A stretch of DNA of 64,000 bases from Streptomyces venezuelae ATCC 10712 (lineage in GTDB: Bacteria > Actinomycetota > Actinomycetes > Streptomycetales > Streptomycetaceae): assembly GCF_008639165.1 (NCBI RefSeq), contig NZ_CP029197.1, positions 3,348,001 to 3,412,000 on the forward strand. Direction: 5' to 3'. Shown piece after piece: positions 1-8,728 of this stretch. Positions within the stretch are counted from its first letter, which is position 1. Every line of letters begins with the position of its first letter. The position numbers and the translations under genes are program-made. Below the pieces are notes generated by a model that had not been told where the DNA came from, searched no databases, and saw only the letters and a program-made list of their open reading frames with translations.

Positions 1-309
1 GGTCGATCCGGCGTCGAGGACGACGCTGCCCTCCTCGGGCAGTTCGGCGAGGGCGGCCCGGACGATCCGGTCCTTCTCGTCGGCGGCGGTGGACTCGCGC
101 TCGGCGAGGTCGGGCTCGAAGTCGAGCCGTCCGGCGGGGATGGCGCCGCCGTGCACCCTGCGGACGAGCCCGGCCCGGTCGAGGGCCTTGAGGTCCCGCC
201 GTACGGTCTCGGCGGTGACCTGGAACTCCTCGGCGAGGGAGAGGACGTCGACGCGTCCGCTCTCGCGGGCGAGCCGCAGGATCTGTTGCTGACGCTCCGG
301 TGCGTACAT
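1..309 (-). CDS. DeoR-family transcriptional regulator, N-terminal part (runs off the window)
   Basis: The first 103 residues are visible. They begin MYAPERQQQILRLA, the usual opening of DeoR/GlpR regulators, and carry a winged helix-turn-helix with the signature ETVRRDLKALD at about residues 33-43, followed by a VHGGA hinge. The start of the DeoR sensor domain (EKDRIVRAAL, then VLDAGST) follows. DeoR regulators usually repress sugar-phosphate operons. In Streptomyces a gene of this type next to a DHA2 exporter and hrdD normally precedes the fructose operon (1-phosphofructokinase and fructose PTS), so a FruR-like role is inferred from memory of gene order. The downstream genes are outside the window. 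Confidence 0.85.
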   Translation of the reverse strand, partial: MYAPERQQQILRLARESGRVDVLSLAEEFQVTAETVRRDLKALDRAGLVRRVHGGAIPAGRLDFEPDLAERESTAADEKDRIVRAALAELPEEGSVVLDAGST

Positions 310-443
310 GAGGGGTTACGTCCGTTCGATGCCCGAACCTGTTGTTTCACGGTCAGAGTACGCCGGGACCCTGGCCAAGTAAACGGATTCGGGCACTCAA
401 GCGGGCAGGAACGGACATTCGCCCATGCCCGGGCAGGACGAAT

Positions 444-479
444 GGCCCTGATCCCGGGGCGATTCCCGGGACCAGGGCC
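444..479. terminator. Hairpin terminator downstream of the DHA2 exporter
   Basis: Arms 444-458 and 465-479 pair over 15 bp with one mismatch around a 6-nt loop. The hairpin lies about 60 bp past the stop of the exporter at 538-2103, so it probably ends that minus-strand transcript. Confidence 0.65.
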
Positions 480-496
480 CTTCCGTGTCCGGCTCG

Positions 497-562
497 GCGC
501 GTCAGCGCCTCCGGTTCAGTGCGTCAGCACCTCCGGCTCAGTGCGTCAGCACCGGCTCCTTC
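497..562. repeat. 22-bp tandem repeat spanning the exporter stop codon
   Basis: Three copies of a 22-bp unit (497-518, 519-540 and a partial copy 541-562) overlap the 3' end of the exporter gene. The last coding bases and stop (reading VLTH-stop on the minus strand) are duplicated just beyond the real stop. It looks like a local slippage duplication, and the copies have begun to diverge. Confidence 0.75.
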
Positions 563-2103
563 TCGATCACGCCGTCACCGTCGCCGTCACCGCCGTCGCC
601 GTACTCGCCGCCGTCGCCGCCCTCCAGGTGCTGCTTCGGCTTCGCCGGAAGCGCGAACATCACCAGGAAGATCACGGCGAGCACGCCCGCCACCCAGCCC
701 ATGGCGTTCTGGAAGGCGTCGGCGAACGCCAGGCCCGCCTCGGTCGGGGACTTCGGAGCGGGCTTGCCGTCGATCACGCCGAAGAAGACCACCGACACCA
801 GGCCGAGGCCCAGCGCGTTGCCCATCTGGCCGGTCGTGTTGATCAGACCCGAGGCCGACCCGGCGTGCTCCTTCGGCACGTCCGAGAGCACCGCGTCCGT
901 CAGCGGCGCCACGATCAGGCCCATGCCGAGGCCCATGACCACCAGCGGCGGGATCATCTGCCAGGACGCGATGCCCGTCCCGTACCGGCCCGCTTCGAAG
1001 AGGTAGAGCAGCACGCCCGCGATCATCGTCAGCGCACCGGCCTGGAGCACCTTCCGGCCGAAGCGCGGCACCAGCTTCTGCACCGACAGACCGGCGGCCG
1101 TCGACACCGCGATCGAGAACGGCACACCCGTCAGACCCGCCCGCAGCGGGCTCCAGCCGAGGCCGATCTGCATGTACAGCGTCCACACCAGGAAGAAGAT
1201 GCCCATCACGACACCGAAGGTCAGCTGCACCGCGATGCCCGCCGCGAAGCTCTTCACCCTGAACAGCGACAGCTCGATGAGCGGCGAGCCGTCCTTCTTC
1301 GTCTTGTACTTCTCGTACGCCACGAGCGCGCCGAAGACGACCAGGCTGCCGGCCATCATCAGGTGGCCCCACAGCGGCCAGTCCAGCTCGCGGCCGCGCG
1401 TCAGCGGGTAGATCAGCATCAGCAGGGCGGCCGTCACCAGGAGCACGCCCACCATGTCCAGGCGGAGCGCCTTCGGGGCCTTCGACTCCGTGATGAACTT
1501 CCGGCCCAGGAGCAGGCCCGCGATGCCGACGGGCAGGTTGATCAGGAAGATCGGGCGCCATTCCAGGCCCGCGATGTTCCACTGGGTGAGCAGCGCGCCG
1601 AGCAGCGGGCCCGAGACCGCGCCCAGACCGATGATCGCGCCGAACATTCCGAAGACCTTGCCGCGCTCGTGCGCCGGGAAGGTCACGTGGATGATCGACA
1701 GCACCTGCGGCACCATCATCGCGGCCGCCGCGCCCTGGAGGAGGCGGGAGCCGACCAGCATCTCCTGGTTGGCCGCGAAACCGCAGAGCGCGGAGGCGAG
1801 CGTGAAGCCCGCCGTGCCGAGGAGGAAGAGGCGCTTGCGGCCGTAGATGTCACCGAGGCGGCCACCGGTGATCAGGCCGGCGGCGAACGCCAGCGCGTAC
1901 CCGGCGGTGATCCACTGGATGGCACCGAAGGAGGCACCGAGGTCCCGCTCGATGCTGGGGATCGCGATGTTGACGATCGTGGCGTCGACCAGGTCCATGA
2001 AGGCGGCCGTCATGACGATGGCAAGGGCTATCCAGCGCCGCTTGTCCTGCGGGTCGGTGGGGGCGGCCGTATCCGTGACGGCGTCGGCGTCGTGTGCACT
2101 CAT
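538..2103 (-). CDS. MFS drug exporter, DHA2 (14-helix, EmrB/QacA) family
   Basis: Predicted proton-driven efflux protein of 521 residues in the cytoplasmic membrane. After a short soluble N-terminus it has the DHA2 signatures DLVDATIVNIAIP in helix 1 (about residue 40) and GGRLGDIYGRKR in the loop after helix 2. About 14 hydrophobic helices follow, the expected number for DHA2, and the soluble tail is acidic with Gly-Asp repeats. The ATG at 2103 (MSAHDADAV) is preferred over an upstream in-frame start because that would cross the palindrome at 2118-2150. It is divergent from a WYL regulator. The substrate cannot be told; antibiotics or dyes are typical of the family. Confidence 0.88.
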   Translation of the reverse strand: MSAHDADAVTDTAAPTDPQDKRRWIALAIVMTAAFMDLVDATIVNIAIPSIERDLGASFGAIQWITAGYALAFAAGLITGGRLGDIYGRKRLFLLGTAGFTLASALCGFAANQEMLVGSRLLQGAAAAMMVPQVLSIIHVTFPAHERGKVFGMFGAIIGLGAVSGPLLGALLTQWNIAGLEWRPIFLINLPVGIAGLLLGRKFITESKAPKALRLDMVGVLLVTAALLMLIYPLTRGRELDWPLWGHLMMAGSLVVFGALVAYEKYKTKKDGSPLIELSLFRVKSFAAGIAVQLTFGVVMGIFFLVWTLYMQIGLGWSPLRAGLTGVPFSIAVSTAAGLSVQKLVPRFGRKVLQAGALTMIAGVLLYLFEAGRYGTGIASWQMIPPLVVMGLGMGLIVAPLTDAVLSDVPKEHAGSASGLINTTGQMGNALGLGLVSVVFFGVIDGKPAPKSPTEAGLAFADAFQNAMGWVAGVLAVIFLVMFALPAKPKQHLEGGDGGEYGDGGDGDGDGVIEKEPVLTH

Positions 2104-2117
2104 ACGAGGAAGATAAA

Positions 2118-2150
2118 GGCCATCTAGGTCAGTACATGTCCTAGATGGCC
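2118..2150. promoter_or_regulatory. Perfect 11-bp inverted repeat, operator between exporter and WYL regulator
   Basis: GGCCATCTAGG at 2118-2128 is repeated in inverted form at 2140-2150 with an 11-bp spacer. It lies between the divergent starts of the exporter (2103) and the WYL regulator (2166). The symmetry and position suggest an operator covering both promoters, probably bound by the WYL protein itself. An in-frame ATG at 2145 lies inside the right arm, which argues that the regulator starts further in. Confidence 0.7.
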
Positions 2151-2165
2151 CGCATCCTGGAACAC

Positions 2166-3125
2166 ATGACGGACACCCCGGCACGACTCCTGAATCTGCT
2201 CTCGCTCCTCCAGACCCCGCGCGAGTGGCCCGGAAGCGAGCTCGCCGAACGCCTCTCGGTCTCCCCGCGCACCATCCGCCGGGACATCGACCGGCTCCGT
2301 GACCTCGGCTATCCCGTCGAGGCGACCCTCGGCGCGGTCGGCGGCTACCGGCTCGTCGCCGGTACGGCCATGCCGCCGCTCCTCCTCGACGACGAGGAGG
2401 CCGTCGCGATCGCCGTGGGCCTGCGGGCCGGGGCGGGGCACGCGATCGAAGGCGTCGAGGAGGCGTCCGTACGGGCCCTGGCCAAGCTGGAACAGGTCCT
2501 GCCGGCGCGGCTGCGGCACCGGGTCTCCACCCTCCAGAACGCGACGATCCCGCTGACGAGGGGGGACGGCGCGACGGTCACCCCCGCCACCCTGACGGCC
2601 CTCGCGGGCACCGTCACCGGCCGGGAAAAGCTCCGCTTCGGGTACCGGGCGGGAGACGGGGCCGAGACGAAACGCCTGGTCGAGCCCTACCGGCTGGTCT
2701 CCACCGGTCGCCGCTGGTACCTCGTGGCGTACGACCTCGGGCGCGAGGACTGGCGCACCTTCCGCGTCGACCGGGTCAGCGACCCGCTCGCCACGGGGGC
2801 CCGCTTCACCCCGCGCGAGCTGCCGGCGGGCGACGCGGCCCAGCTCCTGGTCCGCTCCATGTCCCGCGCCCAGCCGGAGTTCGACCTGGACGTCACCTTC
2901 GAGGCCCCCGCCGACTTCGTCACGGCCCGCCTCCCGTCCCACCTGGTCCCGACCCCGACGGGCCCCACGACCTGCCGCCTGCGCACCCGCGCGACGGACT
3001 CGGTCGAATGGCTCGCCATCCGCCTGGCCCTGGTGGACGCCCCCTTCACCATCCACGGCCCGACCCCCCTCCTCACCTACGTGGAGGACCTGGGCGCCCG
3101 CCTGACGTCGTCGACGAAAGGCTGA
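2166..3125 (+). CDS. YafY-like HTH transcriptional regulator with WYL domain
   Basis: 319 residues from the ATG at 2166 (MTDTPARLLNLLSLLQ). A DeoR/HTH_11-type winged helix occupies about residues 1-60, with VSPRTIRRDIDRLRDLGYPVEA as its recognition region. A WYL domain follows (LVEPYRLVSTGRRWYLVAYD, about residues 175-200), then a C-terminal WCX-like extension. Members bind small ligands or nucleotides through the WYL domain and control neighbouring operons. Divergence from the exporter and the shared palindrome suggest control of efflux. An alternative ATG at 2145 would add seven residues but lies within the operator. No strong ribosome-binding site precedes either start. Confidence 0.85.
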   Translation: MTDTPARLLNLLSLLQTPREWPGSELAERLSVSPRTIRRDIDRLRDLGYPVEATLGAVGGYRLVAGTAMPPLLLDDEEAVAIAVGLRAGAGHAIEGVEEASVRALAKLEQVLPARLRHRVSTLQNATIPLTRGDGATVTPATLTALAGTVTGREKLRFGYRAGDGAETKRLVEPYRLVSTGRRWYLVAYDLGREDWRTFRVDRVSDPLATGARFTPRELPAGDAAQLLVRSMSRAQPEFDLDVTFEAPADFVTARLPSHLVPTPTGPTTCRLRTRATDSVEWLAIRLALVDAPFTIHGPTPLLTYVEDLGARLTSSTKG

Positions 3126-3142
3126 GGCGAGGGGGGTGGGGC

Positions 3143-3170
3143 GGGGCCCGGGGCGACCGCCCCGGGCCCC
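3143..3170. terminator. Bidirectional terminator between WYL regulator and hrdD
   Basis: Perfect 13-bp GC-rich arms at 3143-3155 and 3158-3170 with a 2-nt loop. It lies between two convergent stops (3125 on plus, 3196 on minus), so it can serve both transcripts. Confidence 0.75.
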
Positions 3171-3195
3171 GGCTCGCCCCGGGCCGCCGGCCGCT

Positions 3196-4197
3196 CTAGG
3201 CCACCGCGTCGAAGCCCGTGTCGTGGGCCATCTTCTTCAGTTCGAGGAGCGCGTGCTTCTCGATCTGGCGGATCCGCTCGCGCGTCAGGCCGTGCTCCTT
3301 GCCGACCTCCGTCAGCGTCCGCTCGCGGCCGTCCTCGATCCCGTACCGCATGCGGATGATGGACGCCGTCCGGTGGTCGAGCTTGTCGATGAGGTCGTCG
3401 AGCTCCTCGCTGCGCAGCAGCGTGAGGACCGACTGCTCCGGCGAGACCGCCGACGTGTCCTCCAGGAGGTCGCCGAACTGCGTCTCGCCCTCGTCGTCCA
3501 CCGACATGTTCAGCGAGACCGGGTCTCGGGCCCAGTCCAGGACGTCGACGACCCGCTCGGGCTTGGTGTCCAGCTCGGCCGCGATCTCCGCCGGCTCCGG
3601 CTCGCGGCCGTGCTCCCGGTTGAACTCGCGCTGCACCCGCCGGATCCGGCCGAGCTCCTCGACCAGGTGGACGGGCAGCCGGATCGTCCGCGACTGGTCG
3701 GCGATGGACCGGGTGATGGCCTGGCGGATCCACCACGTCGCGTACGTGGAGAACTTGAAGCCCTTCGCGTAGTCGAACTTCTCGACCGCGCGCACCAGGC
3801 CCGCGTTCCCCTCCTGGATCAGGTCGAGCAGCGGCAGTCCGCTGCGCGGGTAGCGTCGGGCGACGGCCACGACGAGCCGCAGGTTGGACTTGATGAAGAG
3901 GTCCTTGGCACGCTCGCCCGCCGCGTAGAGCGCTTCGAGCTCCTCGCGGGAGGCGCCGGCCGCCTCGCTCTCCACCTCTCCGTCGAGTATCTGCCGGGCG
4001 TACACCCCGGCCTCGATCGTCTGGGAGAGCTCGACCTCCTTGGCGGCGTCGAGCAGGGGCGTGCGCGCGATCTCGTCGAGGTACATGCCGACCAGGTCGC
4101 GGTCGGCGATCTCCCCGCCCACGGCGCGAACGCTGCTTGCCCGTGCGGCCCCGCTCGTGGCGGAGGTCTGACGACGGGCGACGGCACGGGTTGCCAT
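3196..4197 (-). CDS. hrdD: RNA polymerase principal-like sigma factor HrdD
   Basis: 333-residue sigma-70 factor, close to the 332 residues I recall for S. coelicolor HrdD. Region 1.2 (DLVGMYLDEIARTPLL) is at about residue 35. Region 2 contains the core-binding and -10 helices (NLRLVVAVARRYPRSG, FKFSTYATWWIRQAI), followed by regions 3 and 4 with the -35 helix LTRERIRQIEKHALLELKK near the C-terminus. It lacks the long acidic N-terminal region of the essential HrdB. The start ATG at 4197 follows a GGGAG ribosome-binding site. HrdD is non-essential and under ECF sigma control in S. coelicolor. The symbol rests on overall similarity; HrdA or HrdC is less likely. Confidence 0.82.
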   Translation of the reverse strand: MATRAVARRQTSATSGAARASSVRAVGGEIADRDLVGMYLDEIARTPLLDAAKEVELSQTIEAGVYARQILDGEVESEAAGASREELEALYAAGERAKDLFIKSNLRLVVAVARRYPRSGLPLLDLIQEGNAGLVRAVEKFDYAKGFKFSTYATWWIRQAITRSIADQSRTIRLPVHLVEELGRIRRVQREFNREHGREPEPAEIAAELDTKPERVVDVLDWARDPVSLNMSVDDEGETQFGDLLEDTSAVSPEQSVLTLLRSEELDDLIDKLDHRTASIIRMRYGIEDGRERTLTEVGKEHGLTRERIRQIEKHALLELKKMAHDTGFDAVA

Positions 4198-4608
4198 GCG
4201 TGCTCCCTTGCTGAGTAGGTCGCGACACCCTTTCGGGTGCCCTGCATCCGACGGAAACAACGACTGGAATCAGGACAGAATTCCCACCCGGCACATGGAT
4301 TTTCGCGATCATGCAGTATCCTGCGCTGCCGCCGCCCCTGCGGGCATGCCTGGGGAACCCACGGAGGTGCAGGTCAGACCGGGCACGGAGGGTTTTCCGG
4401 CGCCGCTCGCGGGGCTCCCGACCACTCCGTCGGTGAGACCGCGATCACATGCGGCGCCGTCTGTTCCTTCAGACGTCGGTTCTGCCGCCGGGGTTGCCCG
4501 GCTGGGGCCGTAGCGGGTGTCGGCCGCTCGGACCAGGCCCGGCTGGGCCTCGCGGACTAGGTCCTGAGCCCGTTCCGCCCCGCGCCGGCCCGCCCTAGCG
4601 TCGCCCCC
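4198..4608. other. Intergenic region between divergent hrdD and the questin-oxidase-like gene
   Basis: 411 bp with no convincing gene. Its composition is more AT-rich near 4250-4320, next to hrdD, where that gene's promoter must lie. Short open frames here lack a ribosome-binding site and recognisable products. I could not assign -35/-10 hexamers with confidence. Confidence 0.5.
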
Positions 4609-5664
4609 ATGAGCGACGCATCCGGCACGCACACGTCCACCGTCCCCGCCCCCGCGCCCGACGCGACCGGAATTCTCGACGAGGCCCTCGAACGCCTCCA
4701 CGCCACCGGCCCCGAGCGCCTCGGCCGGCTCACCAACCACGCCCCGATGGCCGTGGAGGCCCTGGTGCGCAACGGCCAGGCCGCGACCGTGCACCGCTGG
4801 CTGGACCATTACGCCCACAAGCTGGAGGAGCCGCCGCCCGCGTCCCGGCCGGTGACGGCCGGCGACTGGCGCGAAGCGCTCGGCGACCCGGCCCGGAGCA
4901 CCGACTGGACCCGTTTCTTCGGCCGCGAGCTGGACGAACGCCCCTGGCGTGAGGTGCTCGCCGAGTGGTGGCCCCGGCTGCTGCCGGGGATCGCGGGCGG
5001 GTCGACGCACCCGGTGATCCGCACCGGCCACGCCGTACGCACCATGCTGTCCCCCGGGGACGCGACCGCCCCCCGGCTCGCCGAGCTGGCCCATTCCCTC
5101 GGTTACTGGGCGGCCCGCAGCCTCCCGCTGCCCCCGCTCACCCCGCTGGCCGTGGCGCCGACGGCGGCCGCCGCGCTCGACGCCGTACCGCCGATCGCGG
5201 TGCAGGACGGCCCGTTCAGGACCCGGCTCGACCAGGTGACGGCGTTCCCGGTCTGGGGCGCGGCCGCGGATCCCGACACGGCGAAGGGCCTGCTCACCGA
5301 GCTGGTGGCGGCGGCCACCCGCCGGTACGCGACCCATGGTCACGGCGAGCCGGTCATGCTGGTGCACGCGGCGACCGCGCCGAACGCGGTCCTGCGCGCC
5401 CTGCCCGCGCTCCCCCGCGAGCTGTGGGTGCCGAGCCTGGCGGCCGCGTGGACGGCCTCGGCCGCGGTGACCGCCGCGTACACCCCGCCGGAGCCCGTCG
5501 CGTACGGCCCGGTGCCGCTCACCGCCGAGGAGGTCTTCGAGCGGGCGGCGGCGCACGGCGACGACCACACGATCAAGTTCACCGACACGGCGCTCGACGT
5601 CGGCGACCCGCTCGCGCTCGCCGCCGCGAACCGCTCGGTCGAGCTGAACCCGCCGGTCTTCTAG
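4609..5664 (+). CDS. Questin oxidase-like (DUF4243/AflY) family protein
   Basis: 351 residues without signal peptide or membrane helix. The pattern is typical of the questin oxidase family: an N-terminal helix with ALERL, then HAPMAVEALVRNG at about residue 45, LDHYAHKLEEPPP at about 65, a WR motif, and HPVIRTGHAVR at about 130, where a conserved His could bind a cofactor or substrate. Fungal relatives (AflY, GedK) carry out Baeyer-Villiger-type ring opening of anthraquinones. Bacterial members are mostly uncharacterised, so the substrate here is unknown. It stands alone, divergent from hrdD and convergent with the next gene 18 bp away. Confidence 0.75.
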   Translation: MSDASGTHTSTVPAPAPDATGILDEALERLHATGPERLGRLTNHAPMAVEALVRNGQAATVHRWLDHYAHKLEEPPPASRPVTAGDWREALGDPARSTDWTRFFGRELDERPWREVLAEWWPRLLPGIAGGSTHPVIRTGHAVRTMLSPGDATAPRLAELAHSLGYWAARSLPLPPLTPLAVAPTAAAALDAVPPIAVQDGPFRTRLDQVTAFPVWGAAADPDTAKGLLTELVAAATRRYATHGHGEPVMLVHAATAPNAVLRALPALPRELWVPSLAAAWTASAAVTAAYTPPEPVAYGPVPLTAEEVFERAAAHGDDHTIKFTDTALDVGDPLALAAANRSVELNPPVF

Positions 5665-5682
5665 GAGGCGTCCTGCCGGTGG

Positions 5683-6471
5683 CTATCCGAACTGCACCGA
5701 GCGCTTCGCGAGGCCCATCCAGAAGCCGTCGATCACCGAGCGCTCCGCGTCGAGGTCCCCGGCCGCGTCCGCCGCGCCCATCGTGACGAAGAGCGGCGCG
5801 AAGTGTTCCGTACGCGGGTGGGCGAGGCGTCCGGCCGGCGACTTGTGCTCGAAGTCGAGCAGGGCGTCGACGTCGTGGGCGGCGAGGGCCTCGTGCCCCC
5901 AGGCGTCGAACTCGGCCGACCAGCCCGGCACCCCGCCGCCGGTGTGGCGGAGGGCGGCGAGGTTGTGGGTGAAGAAGCCGCTGCCCACGATCAGGACGCC
6001 TTCGTCGCGGAGCGGGGCGAGCTTGCGCCCGATGTCCATGAGGCGGCGCGGGTCGAGGGTGGGCATGGAGATCTGGAGGACGGGGATGTCGGCGCCGGGG
6101 AACATCTCGACGAGCGGTACGTACGCGCCGTGGTCGAGGCCGCGGTCCGGGATGTCCTGGACGGGCGTGCCGGGGCCGTGCAGCAGCTTCCGGACGGATT
6201 CGGCGAGCCGCGGGGCGCCGGGGGCCGCGTACCGGACGCGGTAGTAATGCTCGGGGAAGCCCCAGAAGTCGTAGACGAGGGGGACGGTCTCGGTGGCACC
6301 GAGGGCCAGGGGGGCCTCCTCCCAGTGCGCGGAGACCATCAGGATGGCCTTGGGGCGCGGAAGGTCCGCGGACCAGGCGGCGAGTTCGCCGGGCCAGACG
6401 GGGTCGTCGGCGAGCGGCGGGGCGCCGTGGGAGAGGTAGAGGGCGGGCATCCGTTCCAGCGTGGCGTCCAT
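5683..6471 (-). CDS. Class III extradiol ring-cleavage dioxygenase, DODA/YgiD-like
   Basis: 262-residue LigB-type non-haem iron dioxygenase. Conserved metal or active-site histidines are visible in LSHGAPP (about residue 14), VSAHWE (about 49), RGLDHGAYVPL (about 120) and GSGFFTHNL (about 170). The family (plant DODA, E. coli YgiD) opens catechol rings such as L-DOPA with O2. The start ATG at 6471 has a strong GGAGGT ribosome-binding site; the longer in-frame start lies in the operator region. It is divergent from a MarR regulator that probably represses it. The physiological catechol is not known. Confidence 0.87.
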   Translation of the reverse strand: MDATLERMPALYLSHGAPPLADDPVWPGELAAWSADLPRPKAILMVSAHWEEAPLALGATETVPLVYDFWGFPEHYYRVRYAAPGAPRLAESVRKLLHGPGTPVQDIPDRGLDHGAYVPLVEMFPGADIPVLQISMPTLDPRRLMDIGRKLAPLRDEGVLIVGSGFFTHNLAALRHTGGGVPGWSAEFDAWGHEALAAHDVDALLDFEHKSPAGRLAHPRTEHFAPLFVTMGAADAAGDLDAERSVIDGFWMGLAKRSVQFG

Positions 6472-6509
6472 GGCGACCACCTCCGGTTTCCGACGTAGTT
6501 CCTGAGGTT

Positions 6510-6566
6510 CTTGAAACTTCAAGCGTCCCGCTCTACACCGTAGACCTATGTAGTTCAACTTTCAAG
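6510..6566. promoter_or_regulatory. Pair of MarR-type operator sites between dioxygenase and MarR
   Basis: Two related AT-rich palindromes: CTTGAAACTTCAAG at 6510-6523 (6-bp perfect arms) and GTTCAACTTTCAAG at 6553-6566. Both lie in the 108-bp space between the divergent starts at 6471 and 6580. They differ sharply from the surrounding GC-rich sequence. This is the usual arrangement for an autoregulated MarR protein. Confidence 0.75.
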
Positions 6567-6579
6567 GACGAGTCGTACG

Positions 6580-7086
6580 ATGGGCACCATGGGAGACATG
6601 ACCGAACCACGCTGGCTCAGCGACGAGGAGCAGCACGTCTGGCGCTCGTACCTGCACGCCACCACGCTGCTGGAGGACCACCTCGACCGCCAGCTGCAAC
6701 GCGACGCCGGAATGCCGCACGTCTACTACGGACTCCTCGTCCAGCTCTCCCAGGCCCCGCGCCGCCGGCTGCGGATGACCGAGCTGGCCAGGAGCGCCAA
6801 GATCACCCGCTCCCGGCTCTCCCACGCGGTCGCCCGGCTGGAGAAGAACGGCTGGGTACGGCGCGAGAACTGCCCCTCCGACAAGCGCGGCCAGTTCGCC
6901 CAGCTCACGGACGAGGGCATGGAGGTCCTCCGGCGGAACGCCCCCGGCCACGTGGCGGCCGTACGCCAGGCCCTCTTCGACCGGCTGTCCCCCGAACAGG
7001 TGAAACAGCTCGGCACGATCATGCGCGTCATGGCCGAGGGCCTCGAACCCCAGGGCCCGGACGCGGACCTGCCCTGGCTCCGCTGA
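6580..7086 (+). CDS. MarR-family transcriptional regulator
   Basis: 168-residue winged-helix regulator. The core has the MarR order: dimerisation helix, LRMTELARSAKITRSRLSHAV (HTH, about residues 65-85) and the wing VRRENCPSDKRGQFAQLTDEG (about 95-115). GGACGAG 8-15 bp upstream fits the ATG at 6580, but ATGs at 6589 and 6598 are also in frame. Divergent from the extradiol dioxygenase with two palindromes between them, it probably senses a phenolic compound and represses both genes. This fits the family, which is often relieved by aromatic ligands, but is inferred. Confidence 0.88.
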   Translation: MGTMGDMTEPRWLSDEEQHVWRSYLHATTLLEDHLDRQLQRDAGMPHVYYGLLVQLSQAPRRRLRMTELARSAKITRSRLSHAVARLEKNGWVRRENCPSDKRGQFAQLTDEGMEVLRRNAPGHVAAVRQALFDRLSPEQVKQLGTIMRVMAEGLEPQGPDADLPWLR

Positions 7087-7139
7087 CGAACAGCGGAACC
7101 AGGGCAGGGCGGGGGGCGGGATGCCCCGCACGGGCGGGA

Positions 7140-8669
7140 TCAGTGCGCGATGACCGGCACCTTCACCTCGTCCTCCGCGTCCGCGCCGGACCCGGCGACG
7201 ACTCCCATGTCCGGCTTCCCGGTGTTGATCAGGGTGAAGGCGATCGCGGCCGAGACGACCAGGATGCCGACGGCCCACCAGATGGCCGCGGTGTAGCCCT
7301 CGACCATGCCCTGGAGCTGGAGCAGCTTCTGCCCGGCCGGGGTGGTCGCGCCCGCCGCGTGGTCGGTCAGGTAGGCGGTGGTCGCCGAGGCGGCGATCGT
7401 GTTCAGCAGGGCCGTACCGATGGCGCCGCCGACCTGCTGCGAGGTGTTGACCATCGCGGAGGCCACACCGGCGTCCCGCGGGTCCACGCCGAGCGTCGCG
7501 AGCGACATCGCCGGCATGAACGCCGTACCCATGCCCAGGCCGAGCAGCAGCTGCGCCGGCAGGATCAGACCGGCGTACGAGGTGCCGACCTCCAGCTGCG
7601 TGAGCAGCAGCATGCCGACACCGGCGGTCAGGAAGCCGGGGGCCATGAGCAGGCGCGGCGGGACGCGGGTCATCAGCCGCGTACCGATCTGGGTGGAGCC
7701 GATGATCATGCCCGCGATCATCGGGAGGAACGCGAAGCCCGTCATGACCGGCGAGTAGCCCTTCACGACCTGCAGGTAGTAGGTCAGGAAGAGGAACAGG
7801 CCGAACATCGCGATGACGGCGAGACCCAGCGAGAGGTAGACACCGCCGCGGTTGCGGTCGGTCAGGACGCGCAGCGGCAGCAGCGGGGACTTCACCTTCG
7901 CCTCGGTGAGCACGAAGGCGAGGAGCAGCACGGCGGAGCCGACGAACAGGCCGATGGTGCCGGTGTCGCTCCAGCCCTCCGACTCGGCGCGGGTGAAGCC
8001 GTAGACGAGCGCGACCAGGCCCAGGGTGGACAGGATCACGCCGGGGATGTCGAGCGGGGAGCGGTTGCGGCCGCCCGCGGGCTCGCGGATCACCAGGTAC
8101 GCGCCGACGGCGGCGACGATGGCGAACGGGATGTTGACGAAGAAGGTCCAGCGCCAGTTCAGGTACTCGGTGAGGAAGCCGCCGAGGATCAGACCCACGG
8201 CGCCGCCACCACCGGCGATCGCGCCGTAGATGCCGAAGGCCTTGGCCCGCTCCTTGGCGTCCGTGAACGTCACGGCGAGCAGCGAGAGCGCGGCGGGCGC
8301 GAGGAGCGCGCCGAAGGCGCCCTGGAGCGCGCGGGCGCCCAGCATCATGGCCTCGCCGGTCGCGGCGCCGCCGAGGGCGGAGGCGAGGGCGAAGCCGATC
8401 AGACCGACGACGAAGGTGCGCTTGCGTCCCCACAGGTCGGCGATGCGGCCGCCGAAGAGGAGCAGTCCGCCGAACGCGAGGGCGTAGGCGGTGATGACCC
8501 ACTGCCGGTTGCCGTCCGAGATCCCGAGGTCCTGCTGGGCGGAGGGCAGCGCGATGTTCACGATGGTCGCGTCGAGGACGACCATCAGCTGGGCGAGGGC
8601 GATGAAGACGAGCGCTTTCCAGCGGCCCGGGTCGGGGTGGGTCACGGTGTTGTCGGGGATTTTCGGCAT
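7140..8669 (-). CDS. MFS drug exporter, DHA2 family (second copy)
   Basis: 509-residue 14-helix exporter. LDATIVNIALPS in helix 1 and GGRIADLWGRKR in loop 2-3 are diagnostic, and the antiporter motif in helix 5 (GAIAGGGGAVGLILGG) is present. The ATG at 8669 (MPKIPDNTV) is chosen because AGAGGTGG sits 8 bp upstream; a GTG at 8681 would overlap that site. It is preceded by a TetR gene in the same direction and may form an operon or be separately repressed from the 160-bp gap. From memory, S. coelicolor has the same MarR-DHA2-TetR order near hrdD. Substrate unknown. Confidence 0.88.
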   Translation of the reverse strand: MPKIPDNTVTHPDPGRWKALVFIALAQLMVVLDATIVNIALPSAQQDLGISDGNRQWVITAYALAFGGLLLFGGRIADLWGRKRTFVVGLIGFALASALGGAATGEAMMLGARALQGAFGALLAPAALSLLAVTFTDAKERAKAFGIYGAIAGGGGAVGLILGGFLTEYLNWRWTFFVNIPFAIVAAVGAYLVIREPAGGRNRSPLDIPGVILSTLGLVALVYGFTRAESEGWSDTGTIGLFVGSAVLLLAFVLTEAKVKSPLLPLRVLTDRNRGGVYLSLGLAVIAMFGLFLFLTYYLQVVKGYSPVMTGFAFLPMIAGMIIGSTQIGTRLMTRVPPRLLMAPGFLTAGVGMLLLTQLEVGTSYAGLILPAQLLLGLGMGTAFMPAMSLATLGVDPRDAGVASAMVNTSQQVGGAIGTALLNTIAASATTAYLTDHAAGATTPAGQKLLQLQGMVEGYTAAIWWAVGILVVSAAIAFTLINTGKPDMGVVAGSGADAEDEVKVPVIAH

Positions 8670-8728
8670 GGGGGTAGCCACCTCTTGGCGCGTACTGGTG
8701 AAAAACCGGTGAACTGGTGGAAAGGGTG

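Noticed and set aside
151..2127. 658-codon open frame on the plus strand opposite the DHA2 exporter
   Set aside because: It is the mirror of the exporter in high-GC DNA. The product is His/Arg/Glu-rich without domains, whereas the minus strand gives a clear 14-helix exporter.
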